DNA from: JAADDV01 sp964582875
Lineage (GTDB): Bacteria > Aquificota > Aquificia > Aquificales > Hydrogenothermaceae
Length of the DNA: 21,452 nt
NCBI GenBank assembly: GCA_964582875.1
Contig: CAZOTZ010000023.1
Location: forward strand, 1 to 21,452
Direction: 5' to 3'
Shown: one piece after another, positions 1-6,042 of the stretch
Numbering within the stretch: position 1 is the stretch's first letter
Layout: each line of letters starts with the position of its first letter
Program-made: the position numbers and the translations under genes
The notes under the pieces: generated by a model
Told to the model about the DNA's origin: nothing
Seen by the model: the letters and a program-made list of their open reading frames with translations, nothing else
Databases searched by the model: none

Positions 1-87
1 GTTGAAGATGTATATGGGAATAGGTTAGCCGAAAAGAGTTTTAAAGTTGTAAATGCAGAGGAAGGGGATGAACTACGTACCGACTAA
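1..87 (+). CDS. C-terminal tail of an unidentified ORF, cut by the window edge
   Basis: The frame beginning at base 1 is open for 28 codons and ends at TAA 85-87. The visible tail is acidic (it includes NAEEGDELRTD) and matches no family I recognise. The stop falls exactly where the transposase-like remnant on the other strand begins, so the upstream gene may have been truncated by that element rather than ending naturally. With so little sequence it could also be a chance open frame. Confidence 0.3.
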   Translation, partial: VEDVYGNRLAEKSFKVVNAEEGDELRTD

Positions 88-225
88 AACTGTCTTTATT
101 CCATATTCACTTGCTTTGTATTCTATCTGCTTTGATACTCTACCGTAGGTGTAGTAAGCTCAGCATCTGGTCTATTATGCTTGATAGCTTACTTTCTTTG
201 TTTTTACTTTCTTGTAGTTTGCCTA
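88..225 (-). pseudogene. Decayed TnpB-like (IS200/IS605 family) fragment
   Basis: On the minus strand one frame, entered at about base 147, reads YGRVSKQIEYKASEYGIKT and then VLVGT followed by a stop. This resembles the segment of TnpB/OrfB transposon nucleases just before the zinc ribbon (typically an IEYKA..YGI.V stretch followed by YTSQTC). Upstream, in a frame shifted by one, the sequence reads SSIIDQMLSLL, also TnpB-like. The zinc ribbon and the rest of the nuclease are missing and the two pieces are out of frame, so this is a remnant. The family call rests on pattern memory only. Confidence 0.45.
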
Positions 226-306
226 TTACATTGTAATTTCAAGGTCTTATCGTTTCTTCCAAAACATAAATTTTCACAAATATTTCACTTTATTATACTT
301 ATATAA

Positions 307-327
307 TTTTAGTAATATATACTAAAA
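307..327. promoter_or_regulatory. 21-bp palindrome just upstream of the cluster promoter
   Basis: TTTTAGTA, five bases (ATATA), then TACTAAAA gives an 8-bp perfect inverted repeat ending four bases before the candidate -35 box at 332. The position suits a regulator-binding site controlling the downstream six-gene cluster. The AT richness of the region means a chance palindrome cannot be excluded. The rest of 226-306 shows nothing I can name. Confidence 0.4.
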
Positions 328-331
328 ATAC

Positions 332-359
332 TTGACAAAATTAATTATAGAAATAAATT
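332..359 (+). promoter_or_regulatory. Candidate sigma-70 type promoter for the RAMP/prefoldin/histone cluster
   Basis: TTGACA at 332-337 is a perfect -35 hexamer. With a 16-base spacer it is followed by TAAATT at 354-359, a 4/6 match to the -10 box. The start codon of the first gene lies about 40 bases further on, which fits a short leader. It is the best promoter-like sequence between the transposon remnant and base 401. Confidence 0.5.
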
Positions 360-400
360 GTATTTATATATTTAAAAAATATAAATAGGAGCGTTAGGAG

Positions 401-1093
401 ATGGATTTACTACAGCTTAGAGAATTACAGGCTATTAATACACTTGTTTTTGAAACATTAGGTCAGCCAGAAAAAGAAAGAGAATTTAAACTTAAAGCGT
501 TAAAAAGATGGGGATTTGACTTAATCCTTGGAAAGAAAGAAGGTGAAACTACATACTTCACAGCAGAAGCAGGAAAAAGGGAAGTAGGGGAAAAGTACAC
601 AGAAGAGGATATCCATTACGAAGTTGAAGAGATAATCCATGAACTTCCCAAAAACAAAAAAATATTTGCCCACATTGAAATGATACACGGAAGAGCATAT
701 TTAGTCGGGGAACTAAGGGAAGGAGAAGAAAACATAGAAATTCTAAGGGTACCTGCCGGTTCTATACTTCTTGCATACTTCAAAAAACACAAGCTACACA
801 ATCTTATTGAAGCTTTAAGGAATGTAGGAACTGCCCTTGAACTTGTAAAACAAAGAGGACAGGAAGGAAAACCGGTACCTTACGAACAGCTTCCTAATGT
901 TGCTCGCAGATTTTTAAGGGGAGCAAAAGATTTAGAAAAAGATGCAGGATTTGGAAGGGTAGCCCTTTCCTACTGGGGAGAAAACAAAGATGGAGATGCA
1001 AGATTCAGAGTGTCATGGCTTCTGCCAACGATTGCCCTTTTTGATATAGACATAGCAGAAAAGGCAGATAAACTTCTTGCAGCGTTCAAGTAA
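401..1093 (+). CDS. Conserved-looking protein of unknown function, first gene of the RAMP/prefoldin/histone cluster
   Basis: This is a 230-aa soluble, charged protein without signal peptide or membrane segment; I do not recognise its family. The N-terminal third looks mixed alpha/beta. The middle contains a strand-rich stretch (FAHIEMIHGRAYLVGELREG) followed by helices, and the C-terminal part has a GFGRVALSYWGEN segment and an alanine/lysine-rich final helix. Two AGGAG motifs precede the ATG: 387-391, nine bases upstream and well placed, and 396-400, directly abutting the start. The downstream gene begins ten bases after the stop with its ribosome binding site overlapping this stop codon, so translation is probably coupled. 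Its position directly before a stand-alone Csm5-like RAMP gene makes a partner or target-binding role plausible, but that is inference from context. Confidence 0.75.
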   Translation: MDLLQLRELQAINTLVFETLGQPEKEREFKLKALKRWGFDLILGKKEGETTYFTAEAGKREVGEKYTEEDIHYEVEEIIHELPKNKKIFAHIEMIHGRAYLVGELREGEENIEILRVPAGSILLAYFKKHKLHNLIEALRNVGTALELVKQRGQEGKPVPYEQLPNVARRFLRGAKDLEKDAGFGRVALSYWGENKDGDARFRVSWLLPTIALFDIDIAEKADKLLAAFK

Positions 1094-1103
1094 GGAGAAA
1101 AAA

Positions 1104-1823
1104 ATGGAACTTATAACATACTCCCCTATTATATTTGGAAGAAATGGATTTCCTGTTGATGACAACGGAAACCCATACATACCGGGAAACATAATAAAGG
1201 AAGCTTTAGACTCTGCAGTTATTTTCTACTATATAAAAAAAGATAAAGACATAGAAAACAAAGTCAGAAAGTATCTAATAGAAGAAAAATTAAACATAAA
1301 AGAAGTTTCAAAAAAAGTAAAAGAAATTGTATTTGAAAAACACCCTATTCTGGAAAATTTAGAAATTCCGGAAATAATCTCCATTCCAAAGGAAAATATC
1401 CAGAAAGAGTATATAGAGGTTTTTGACCTCAAAGAATGGATAGACACAAAAGGATTTAAAACTGAAATTTTTTCTGGTGTCTTAAATATTCCTATAAAAA
1501 GCCCACACTTAGAAAAACTAAAAGCTGCAGCCCATTCTTATGCTGAAGCCCTTGCAAAAATAGAACACTCTTTCTTAAAAGAACACCCTTTATCAAAACA
1601 TTTCTATCAGCCACTAATAAATGAAATGAAAAGGTGGGAAATCCCACTAAGAATAGGTATGTGGACTGAAGTGTCATTCAAAGGAGACCTGTTATTTTTC
1701 TGGAGGATAAAAGAGGTAAGAGAAAGACTGATGAAAGAATTAAACGTGGACATAAAACCAAGATATGTCCTTTATATACCAAAATTAAAGCAAACAACAG
1801 GATGGAGCTATTTAGAAAAATAA
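1104..1823 (+). CDS. Stand-alone RAMP-superfamily protein resembling Csm5
   Basis: The 239-aa protein has three features of Csm5-like RAMP proteins, the backbone subunits of type III CRISPR effector complexes. Near the N-terminus, NPYIPGNIIKEAL (residues 23-35) matches the RAMP signature YIPGSSIKGALR. In the middle, EIFSGVLNIPIKSPHLEKLK (121-140) resembles the strand-helix before the Csm5 C-terminal half. At the end, PLRIGMWTEVSFKG (181-194) and PKLKQTTGW (226-234) resemble the LRLGxGxGxxxKT and GW elements. The invariant-looking G and R of KGALR are replaced (KEALD), and it is shorter than typical Csm5 proteins (about 350 aa or more, from memory). The ATG at 1104 is chosen over an earlier one at 1077 because AAGGAG lies at 1092-1097. 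No other type III cas gene is visible, so it is an orphan. The alternative is a divergent unrelated protein with chance motif resemblance. Confidence 0.55.
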   Translation: MELITYSPIIFGRNGFPVDDNGNPYIPGNIIKEALDSAVIFYYIKKDKDIENKVRKYLIEEKLNIKEVSKKVKEIVFEKHPILENLEIPEIISIPKENIQKEYIEVFDLKEWIDTKGFKTEIFSGVLNIPIKSPHLEKLKAAAHSYAEALAKIEHSFLKEHPLSKHFYQPLINEMKRWEIPLRIGMWTEVSFKGDLLFFWRIKEVRERLMKELNVDIKPRYVLYIPKLKQTTGWSYLEK

Positions 1824-1845
1824 TCCCATAAAGGAGGTGATGAAA

Positions 1846-2298
1846 ATGGCAAAGAAAGAAGAAAAAAAGGAAGTTAAAAACAGTTCCATGGAAGAGTTAA
1901 ACAAAGAGCTGAGAGGTTATATCGCTCAAATTGAGGCTCTAAGGGCTGAAATTTCTGTAGTTGATGAAAGTATTGCAAACTACAGAACAGTAATAAAAAC
2001 AATCAACAACCTTAGAGACCTTGGAAAAGGTAAAAACATTCTTATACCAATAGGTGGAGGAGCTCAGATAGAAGCTAAAATTGAAAACCCAGATAGAGTA
2101 GTTGTATCAATAGGTTCAGGTATATCTGCTGAACTATCTGCAGAAGAAGCTTTAACCCAAATAGCTAAAGAAATAGCTTCTTTACAGGCTTTAAGAAGAA
2201 CTTTAGAACAGGCTATAGCAGAAGCATACGCTAAGACAGAAGAGCTTTTACAAAAAACAAGAGAGTTAGGAAAAGAAGAAGGTAAAAGCTCAACTTAA
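1846..2298 (+). CDS. pfdA: Prefoldin alpha subunit, archaeal type
   Basis: The 150-aa product has the full alpha-prefoldin layout: a lysine-rich N-terminus, coiled-coil helix 1 at about residues 15-60, two beta hairpins at about 63-95 containing GKNILIPIGGGAQIEAKI and RVVVSIGSGISAE, then coiled-coil helix 2 at about 98-142. Prefoldin is an ATP-independent jellyfish-shaped chaperone, alpha2 beta4 in archaea, that holds non-native proteins; it is normal in archaea and eukaryotes and sporadic in bacteria. The start at 1846 is preferred over in-frame GTG 1837 and ATG 1840 because AAGGAGG at 1831-1837 is then eight bases away. It lies 22 bases after the RAMP gene and 11 bases before a beta-like mini subunit, which supports a paired prefoldin system. 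Confidence 0.85.
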   Translation: MAKKEEKKEVKNSSMEELNKELRGYIAQIEALRAEISVVDESIANYRTVIKTINNLRDLGKGKNILIPIGGGAQIEAKIENPDRVVVSIGSGISAELSAEEALTQIAKEIASLQALRRTLEQAIAEAYAKTEELLQKTRELGKEEGKSST

Positions 2299-2309
2299 AG
2301 GTTAGAACA

Positions 2310-2498
2310 ATGGAAAGTAAAGCAGAAGAAATTCGGCAAACGTTAAAGCTTTTAGAAAAAATTCCAGAAAACAGAAAGATTTTCTTCAACACTGGAGTTA
2401 TATCAATAGAGATAACAAAAAAAGAAGCAGAAAAACTACTAAAAGACAAACTCAGGGCCATAGAGGATACACAGCAGCACAATAAAAAGGGGGAATAA
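2310..2498 (+). CDS. Miniature prefoldin-beta-like protein (62 aa)
   Basis: The core LEKIPENRKIFFNTGVISIE followed by ITKKEAEKLLKDKL closely follows the prefoldin-beta centre, where a leucine/proline turn (LPEDTKVYK.VG) leads into a beta hairpin and the start of helix 2. Canonical beta subunits are about 110-120 aa with long coiled-coil tentacles on both sides; here the first helix is about 15 residues and the second about 25. It therefore keeps the beta-barrel assembly element but has almost no tentacles. It follows the alpha subunit gene by 11 bases with only a weak purine-rich ribosome binding site (AAAGG near 2297), so it is probably translationally coupled. It may cap or shorten the alpha assembly. 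It could alternatively be a decayed beta gene, although the frame is clean. Confidence 0.7.
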   Translation: MESKAEEIRQTLKLLEKIPENRKIFFNTGVISIEITKKEAEKLLKDKLRAIEDTQQHNKKGE

Positions 2499-2506
2499 CT
2501 CCCCCT
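2488..2506 (+). terminator. GC-rich hairpin at the end of the mini prefoldin gene
   Basis: AGGGGGA, loop ATAAC, TCCCCCT forms a perfect 7-bp stem that overlaps the stop codon at 2496-2498. It is followed by AT-rich sequence but no clean T run. It may be an attenuator or RNA-stability element reducing transcription into the yfdX-like gene rather than a full terminator. Confidence 0.45.
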
Positions 2507-2539
2507 ATCTATTTAAATAAATAAAAAGGAGGTAGCGGT

Positions 2540-3460
2540 ATGAAAAAATTAGTATCAGCTTTAGTTGCTTCAGCATTACTTTCTGTTCCAGTATTAGCCA
2601 AACAGGAAACAGCTTCAGTTAAAGCAAAACAACAAACACAACAAATTCAACAGAAAGAAGAGACAGCTGAAGAGGTTATTAAACACGCAGGTAAAAGTTC
2701 AGCACAACAAATCAGAGAAGCAGAGTTAGAAAAAATAATAAAAGAAGCTGTTGATGTAGTAGCAAGGGGCAATAAGGTTTTATTTTTACTAAACCATGGA
2801 AAAACAGAAGAAGCTAAAAAAGAACTTGAAACATTAAAAGCGAAAATCAACCAGTTAGAGAAGAATTACAAGTTAGAAAGACTTCCTGTTGATGCAGTAG
2901 TTACAGAAATAACAGGAATAACAGATATAGAAAAAGCTAAAAAACTTGTAGAGCAGGCAAAAGAAGCTGTAAATAAAAATGACCTTGTAACTGCAAGAAT
3001 AATACTAAATACACTAAGAGATGAAATAGTTATAGATACAGCTTATCTACCTGTAAAACTTTACAAAGAATCTATTGAACTTGCAGACAGGTTCCTTCAA
3101 GAAGGAAAAGTTAAAAGTGCTATTAACCAGCTTCAGGTAGCTCTTGGTCTTATAGAGATAGACACAACCATAATACCAAGGTCAATAGCAATAGCTTCTT
3201 TCCTTATAGACCAGGCTTCTAAATCTTATCAAAAAGACCCTGAAAAAGCTTTGAAACTATTAGAAGAAGCTAAAAGAGAAATTAAACTTGCAAAAGTACT
3301 CGGTTACGTAAAAACAGACAAAGAGATAAAACCTCTTATAGACCAGATAGAAAAACTTGAAAAAGCTATAAAAGAAAAATCAAGCTCATCTAAAGAGAAG
3401 TTCAAAAAACTATTCAAGTCAATAGAAGAGATGAAACAAAAATCAACAAAAACAAGGTAA
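2540..3460 (+). CDS. Exported YfdX-family protein
   Basis: Residues 1-20 form a clear Sec signal peptide (positively charged MKK, hydrophobic core, cleavage after VLA-K), so the protein should act in the periplasm or at the outer surface. The mature 286 residues are almost entirely helical. They contain the YfdX-like pattern: a helix pair around 60-110, VDAVVTEITGITDIEKAKK (117-135), then DEIVIDTAYLPVKLYKESIE (161-180), a repeat-like IEIDTTIIPRSIAIASFLID (205-224), and a C-terminal AKVLGYVKTDKEIKPLIDQI (251-270). E. coli YfdX is tied to EvgA-regulated acid response and has a proposed periplasmic chaperone role; by family this would be a stress or holdase protein. AAGGAGGT at 2526-2533 sets the start. 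Placement after prefoldin genes hints at a protein-folding theme across compartments, which is inference. Confidence 0.75.
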   Translation: MKKLVSALVASALLSVPVLAKQETASVKAKQQTQQIQQKEETAEEVIKHAGKSSAQQIREAELEKIIKEAVDVVARGNKVLFLLNHGKTEEAKKELETLKAKINQLEKNYKLERLPVDAVVTEITGITDIEKAKKLVEQAKEAVNKNDLVTARIILNTLRDEIVIDTAYLPVKLYKESIELADRFLQEGKVKSAINQLQVALGLIEIDTTIIPRSIAIASFLIDQASKSYQKDPEKALKLLEEAKREIKLAKVLGYVKTDKEIKPLIDQIEKLEKAIKEKSSSSKEKFKKLFKSIEEMKQKSTKTR

Positions 3461-3466
3461 GGAAGA

Positions 3467-3478
3467 TATGTTAACATA
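3467..3478. promoter_or_regulatory. 12-bp perfect palindrome upstream of the histone-fold gene
   Basis: TATGTTAACATA is a perfect palindrome in the 66-base gap between the yfdX-like gene and the DUF1931 gene, about 50 bases before the ATG. It could be an operator for separate control of the histone gene. No convincing -35/-10 pair accompanies it. Confidence 0.3.
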
Positions 3479-3526
3479 AAGGCAGATTTTTAAAGTACAT
3501 AAAAAACACTCAGGAGGAATAGGAAG

Positions 3527-3976
3527 ATGCCAGTAGTAGGAGCTGCAAAACTTGAAACACTAATGAGGAAAGCTGCAAGCCTTGATATTGACAAAAACAA
3601 GGCTAAAGAAATTACAGACATTGTAGAAAAGAAACTTTACGATTTACTCCTTATTGGAGAGAGAAATGCAAGTTATAACAACAGAGAGGTAATATGGGAA
3701 TCTGATGTACCTTTAACAAAGGGATTTTTAGAATCTATGCAAAAGTTCAGAAAGTTAGAAGAAGAAATAGCTGTAGAAGATGTTCTAAACTTCCTCGCAA
3801 CAATGCCACCTTTAAAATACCCCCTTGAAGCAGAACTGGAGAAAAGACTTCCAGAGATAGTTGGAACACTTATTTATATTCTTGCCCATCTAATAAAAGA
3901 AGTAGCTCCAGAGAGTAGAAAACCTTCATCTGAAGACATAGAAAAAGCAGGAAAAATACTTGATTTAACAATGTAA
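3527..3976 (+). CDS. DUF1931 bacterial histone-fold protein (pseudodimer, Aq_328 type)
   Basis: The 149-aa protein matches the DUF1931 family typified by Aquifex aeolicus Aq_328, whose structure shows two histone folds fused in one chain. The first fold spans about residues 1-75: MPVVGAAKLETLMRKAA, a long helix from KAKEITDIVEKKLYDLLLIG, and a REVIWESDVPLTKGF segment resembling the end of archaeal histones where a strand precedes D-x-P-[IL]-T-K. The second fold runs about 76-149 and ends with SSEDIEKAGKILDL. Such proteins are candidates for DNA packaging or DNA-bound regulation, though DNA binding by this family is not established to my knowledge. AGGAGG at about 3512-3517 precedes the ATG. 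It is the last gene of the cluster and ends in a strong terminator. Confidence 0.85.
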   Translation: MPVVGAAKLETLMRKAASLDIDKNKAKEITDIVEKKLYDLLLIGERNASYNNREVIWESDVPLTKGFLESMQKFRKLEEEIAVEDVLNFLATMPPLKYPLEAELEKRLPEIVGTLIYILAHLIKEVAPESRKPSSEDIEKAGKILDLTM

Positions 3977-4003
3977 AAAATGGGGCACTAAGCCCCATTT
4001 TTT
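3975..4003. terminator. Bidirectional rho-independent terminator
   Basis: ATGGGGC (3980-3986), loop ACTAA, GCCCCAT (3992-3998), flanked by A runs on the left and six T on the right. It terminates the histone gene on the plus strand and the convergent lipoprotein gene on the minus strand, whose stop codon lies at its edge. Confidence 0.92.
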
Positions 4004-5567
4004 AATAGCTAAATGGACTTTCTTCGTCTTCATCAGGGGTATTTGTTATATTTTGAAGGCTGTTGTTTTCATCTACATCTACAAAAAATATATCTTTTTT
4101 ACAGTTATGTCCGTAATCTATACCTTCTACTAAAGTTTTACTTCCTATTCCAACTGTTATTGATAAATCAAAATCATTCGGAACATTACCTAAAATTCTC
4201 TCTGTAGACATATCTGAAACTTTTATAGATTTCAAAGTACCACCTTTCATTTTAAAGTACGGTTCAAAGTTTGCACCTTCCACCCTCATTAGTTTATAAA
4301 CAGGTATAGAAAGACTACTATTAAAGGAGACATTACCATTTTCAGGTATAGATAAACCTACCCATTTGGAGTTTTCAGGTGAGCAATTTACACTTCCCCC
4401 TTCTTCCCAATAGCACGCCTTCATACCTGCTGGAGAACCATTGTTTTTAAATATTTCATTAAATATAACTTTTGTTCCAATCGGTAAGATGTAGAAAGCA
4501 AAAGCTGTGTTCCCATTAACCAGTGTGTAGTTGTTGGAACCATCTTTCTTGATAGCTAAAATATCATAACCTTTTTTTATCACAACATAATTTTTAGTTA
4601 AAGCCTTTATATCAAAGGAAGTCCCTACATCATAAACAGTTTCTACAGAATTTGAACTGAAAACAAACTTTTTAAGTTTACCATTGTCTTCAAAGTAATA
4701 AGCCTGTTCATCTGCTTCTCCAGTATACTCTTCTGTTGTATCACAAGGATAACTCAAAGGATTTAAACTACTTCCATTAAATTCGTAAATATGTCCTTGG
4801 GTATCTTCTGATGTAAGTATGCAGTAATATACGTTTTTCTCACCAGGCTGTTTTACTATTTTTTTCACATCATTCACATTACTGAGAAGTGTTTCACATT
4901 CAGACAAATCAGTATTACATTTTTTCAATTCTGTTCCTTCTTTTACAATAAATCCTTCTACAGTAGAACCCTCAAATACCTGGATACTGTTTATTACTTT
5001 TTTTCCGGTTATACCACTATCCGTAGAATTCATATCTGAACTGATGAAAACTTCTCCATCATCACTTGAGTCGCAAAGCCCATCATCTCCTGCAGTCTGT
5101 ACAACAAAATAAGCCTTTTTATTCAATATATCATCATAAAAATCTTTAAAATCACACGCATCACTGATAGATGTTATCTGTTGAGGAACTGGATTTGAAG
5201 AATTCGGAGAAGAAAGTAAAAGTTTGTAAATTTTTCCTCCATTTCTGGAAGATACATCGTTATCTTCTTCGCTTATAAAAAATGCTTGATAAGGCTTTAA
5301 ACCTGAGTAACTTCCTGTATTCTCATCTAAACTTGATACAGAAAATAAAGTTTCTGTAGAAATAACTGATTTGTCAAACACTTTAAATTTAGAAGTTAGA
5401 TTATCTTTGTCAACTAAATACACACTTGACGTATAGTAAAGGAATTCTTTTTCTCCAGGAGTACTACCCCCTCCAGATGAGGAACCTCCACCACCACCTC
5501 CACAAGAAATCAAAGATACAGCAGCAACAGTTAAAATTCCGTACTTCAATAATTTCTTATTTTTCAT
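4002..5567 (-). CDS. Predicted surface or periplasmic lipoprotein of unknown function
   Basis: The 521-aa protein begins MKNKKLLKYG, has a hydrophobic stretch and a lipobox LISC with the lipidated cysteine at residue 22, followed by a flexible poly-Gly/Ser linker (six Gly, then SSSGGGS). The mature part is rich in beta-type, acidic and aromatic segments with scattered cysteine pairs (for example around CNTDLSECET and CDFKDFYDDI), consistent with a disulphide-bonded extracytoplasmic beta domain such as a propeller. I recognise no specific domain. The ATG at 5567 is chosen over an in-frame ATG at 5609 because it gives a proper signal peptide and follows AAAGGAGGGGG. It is last in a run after rsgA and the small nuclease-like gene, 64 bases downstream. 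Its signal sequence and Gly-rich linker resemble those of the lipoprotein at 16866. Confidence 0.85.
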   Translation of the reverse strand: MKNKKLLKYGILTVAAVSLISCGGGGGGSSSGGGSTPGEKEFLYYTSSVYLVDKDNLTSKFKVFDKSVISTETLFSVSSLDENTGSYSGLKPYQAFFISEEDNDVSSRNGGKIYKLLLSSPNSSNPVPQQITSISDACDFKDFYDDILNKKAYFVVQTAGDDGLCDSSDDGEVFISSDMNSTDSGITGKKVINSIQVFEGSTVEGFIVKEGTELKKCNTDLSECETLLSNVNDVKKIVKQPGEKNVYYCILTSEDTQGHIYEFNGSSLNPLSYPCDTTEEYTGEADEQAYYFEDNGKLKKFVFSSNSVETVYDVGTSFDIKALTKNYVVIKKGYDILAIKKDGSNNYTLVNGNTAFAFYILPIGTKVIFNEIFKNNGSPAGMKACYWEEGGSVNCSPENSKWVGLSIPENGNVSFNSSLSIPVYKLMRVEGANFEPYFKMKGGTLKSIKVSDMSTERILGNVPNDFDLSITVGIGSKTLVEGIDYGHNCKKDIFFVDVDENNSLQNITNTPDEDEESPFSY

Positions 5568-5631
5568 AATAACCCCCTCCTTTAAGTATCTATTTAACGA
5601 AATGCACATTTTTCTACAAAAATCAATAAAA

Positions 5632-6042
5632 TCATACTACAGAAAGAGAAAACCATCTATCTGAGTACTTGTTTATAACAGAATAAGATAAAGCAACTAC
5701 CCCTTCTTTTAAAAATTCCTCTGGAGATTTGAGTTTTTTACGTTTTATCTCTTTTAAAAGTTCTTTTTCAGATAATATAAAGAACTCCGGGCATTCACTG
5801 ATTTTTTTAGGTATGTAGACATAAATATAAAAAGAAACCTGAAAATTTTTTTCTATTTCTATAATCCAGCTTTTCTTAAATTTTTGACCTGAAACTTTAA
5901 CATAAAACTCTTTACCATCTTTACAACACAAAAGGACATCTTTATCAGCGATATTTACATTAAAATCTCTTCTTGACAGTTCAGCAGCAGTATAGAACAA
6001 AGCTGTACTCTGTACCAGCGCTGTTTTTTCATCTATGGGCAT
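5632..6042 (-). CDS. Small protein with a possible PD-(D/E)XK nuclease-like fold
   Basis: The 136-aa protein has a helix ALFYTAAELSRRDFNVNI (13-31), then D33/D35 in ADKDVLLCCKDGKEFYVKVS (32-51), then SWIIEIEKNF and FYIYVYIPKK strands and PEFFILSEKEL (85-95). This order (AAELSRRGF, D.L, V.VK, SW, yVfV, PEFFI) is that of small PD-(D/E)XK-like proteins in which the E/Q-x-K motif precedes a conserved tryptophan. Here the motif is YVK at 47-49, so the usual E/Q is a tyrosine and catalytic activity is doubtful. It overlaps the end of rsgA by 10 bases and has AGGAG within rsgA's last codons, showing tight coupling. Function unknown; the fold call is tentative. Confidence 0.5.
   Translation of the reverse strand: MPIDEKTALVQSTALFYTAAELSRRDFNVNIADKDVLLCCKDGKEFYVKVSGQKFKKSWIIEIEKNFQVSFYIYVYIPKKISECPEFFILSEKELLKEIKRKKLKSPEEFLKEGVVALSYSVINKYSDRWFSLSVV

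Noticed and set aside
1077..1103. Upstream ATG at 1077 as start of the RAMP gene
   Set aside because: It would overlap the preceding gene and has no ribosome binding site, whereas AAGGAG sits directly before ATG 1104.
401..3976. A type III CRISPR-Cas locus, because of the Csm5-like protein
   Set aside because: No Cas10, Csm2-4, Cas6 or Csm6-like sequence and no spaced direct repeats are present in the window. The neighbours are chaperone and histone genes.
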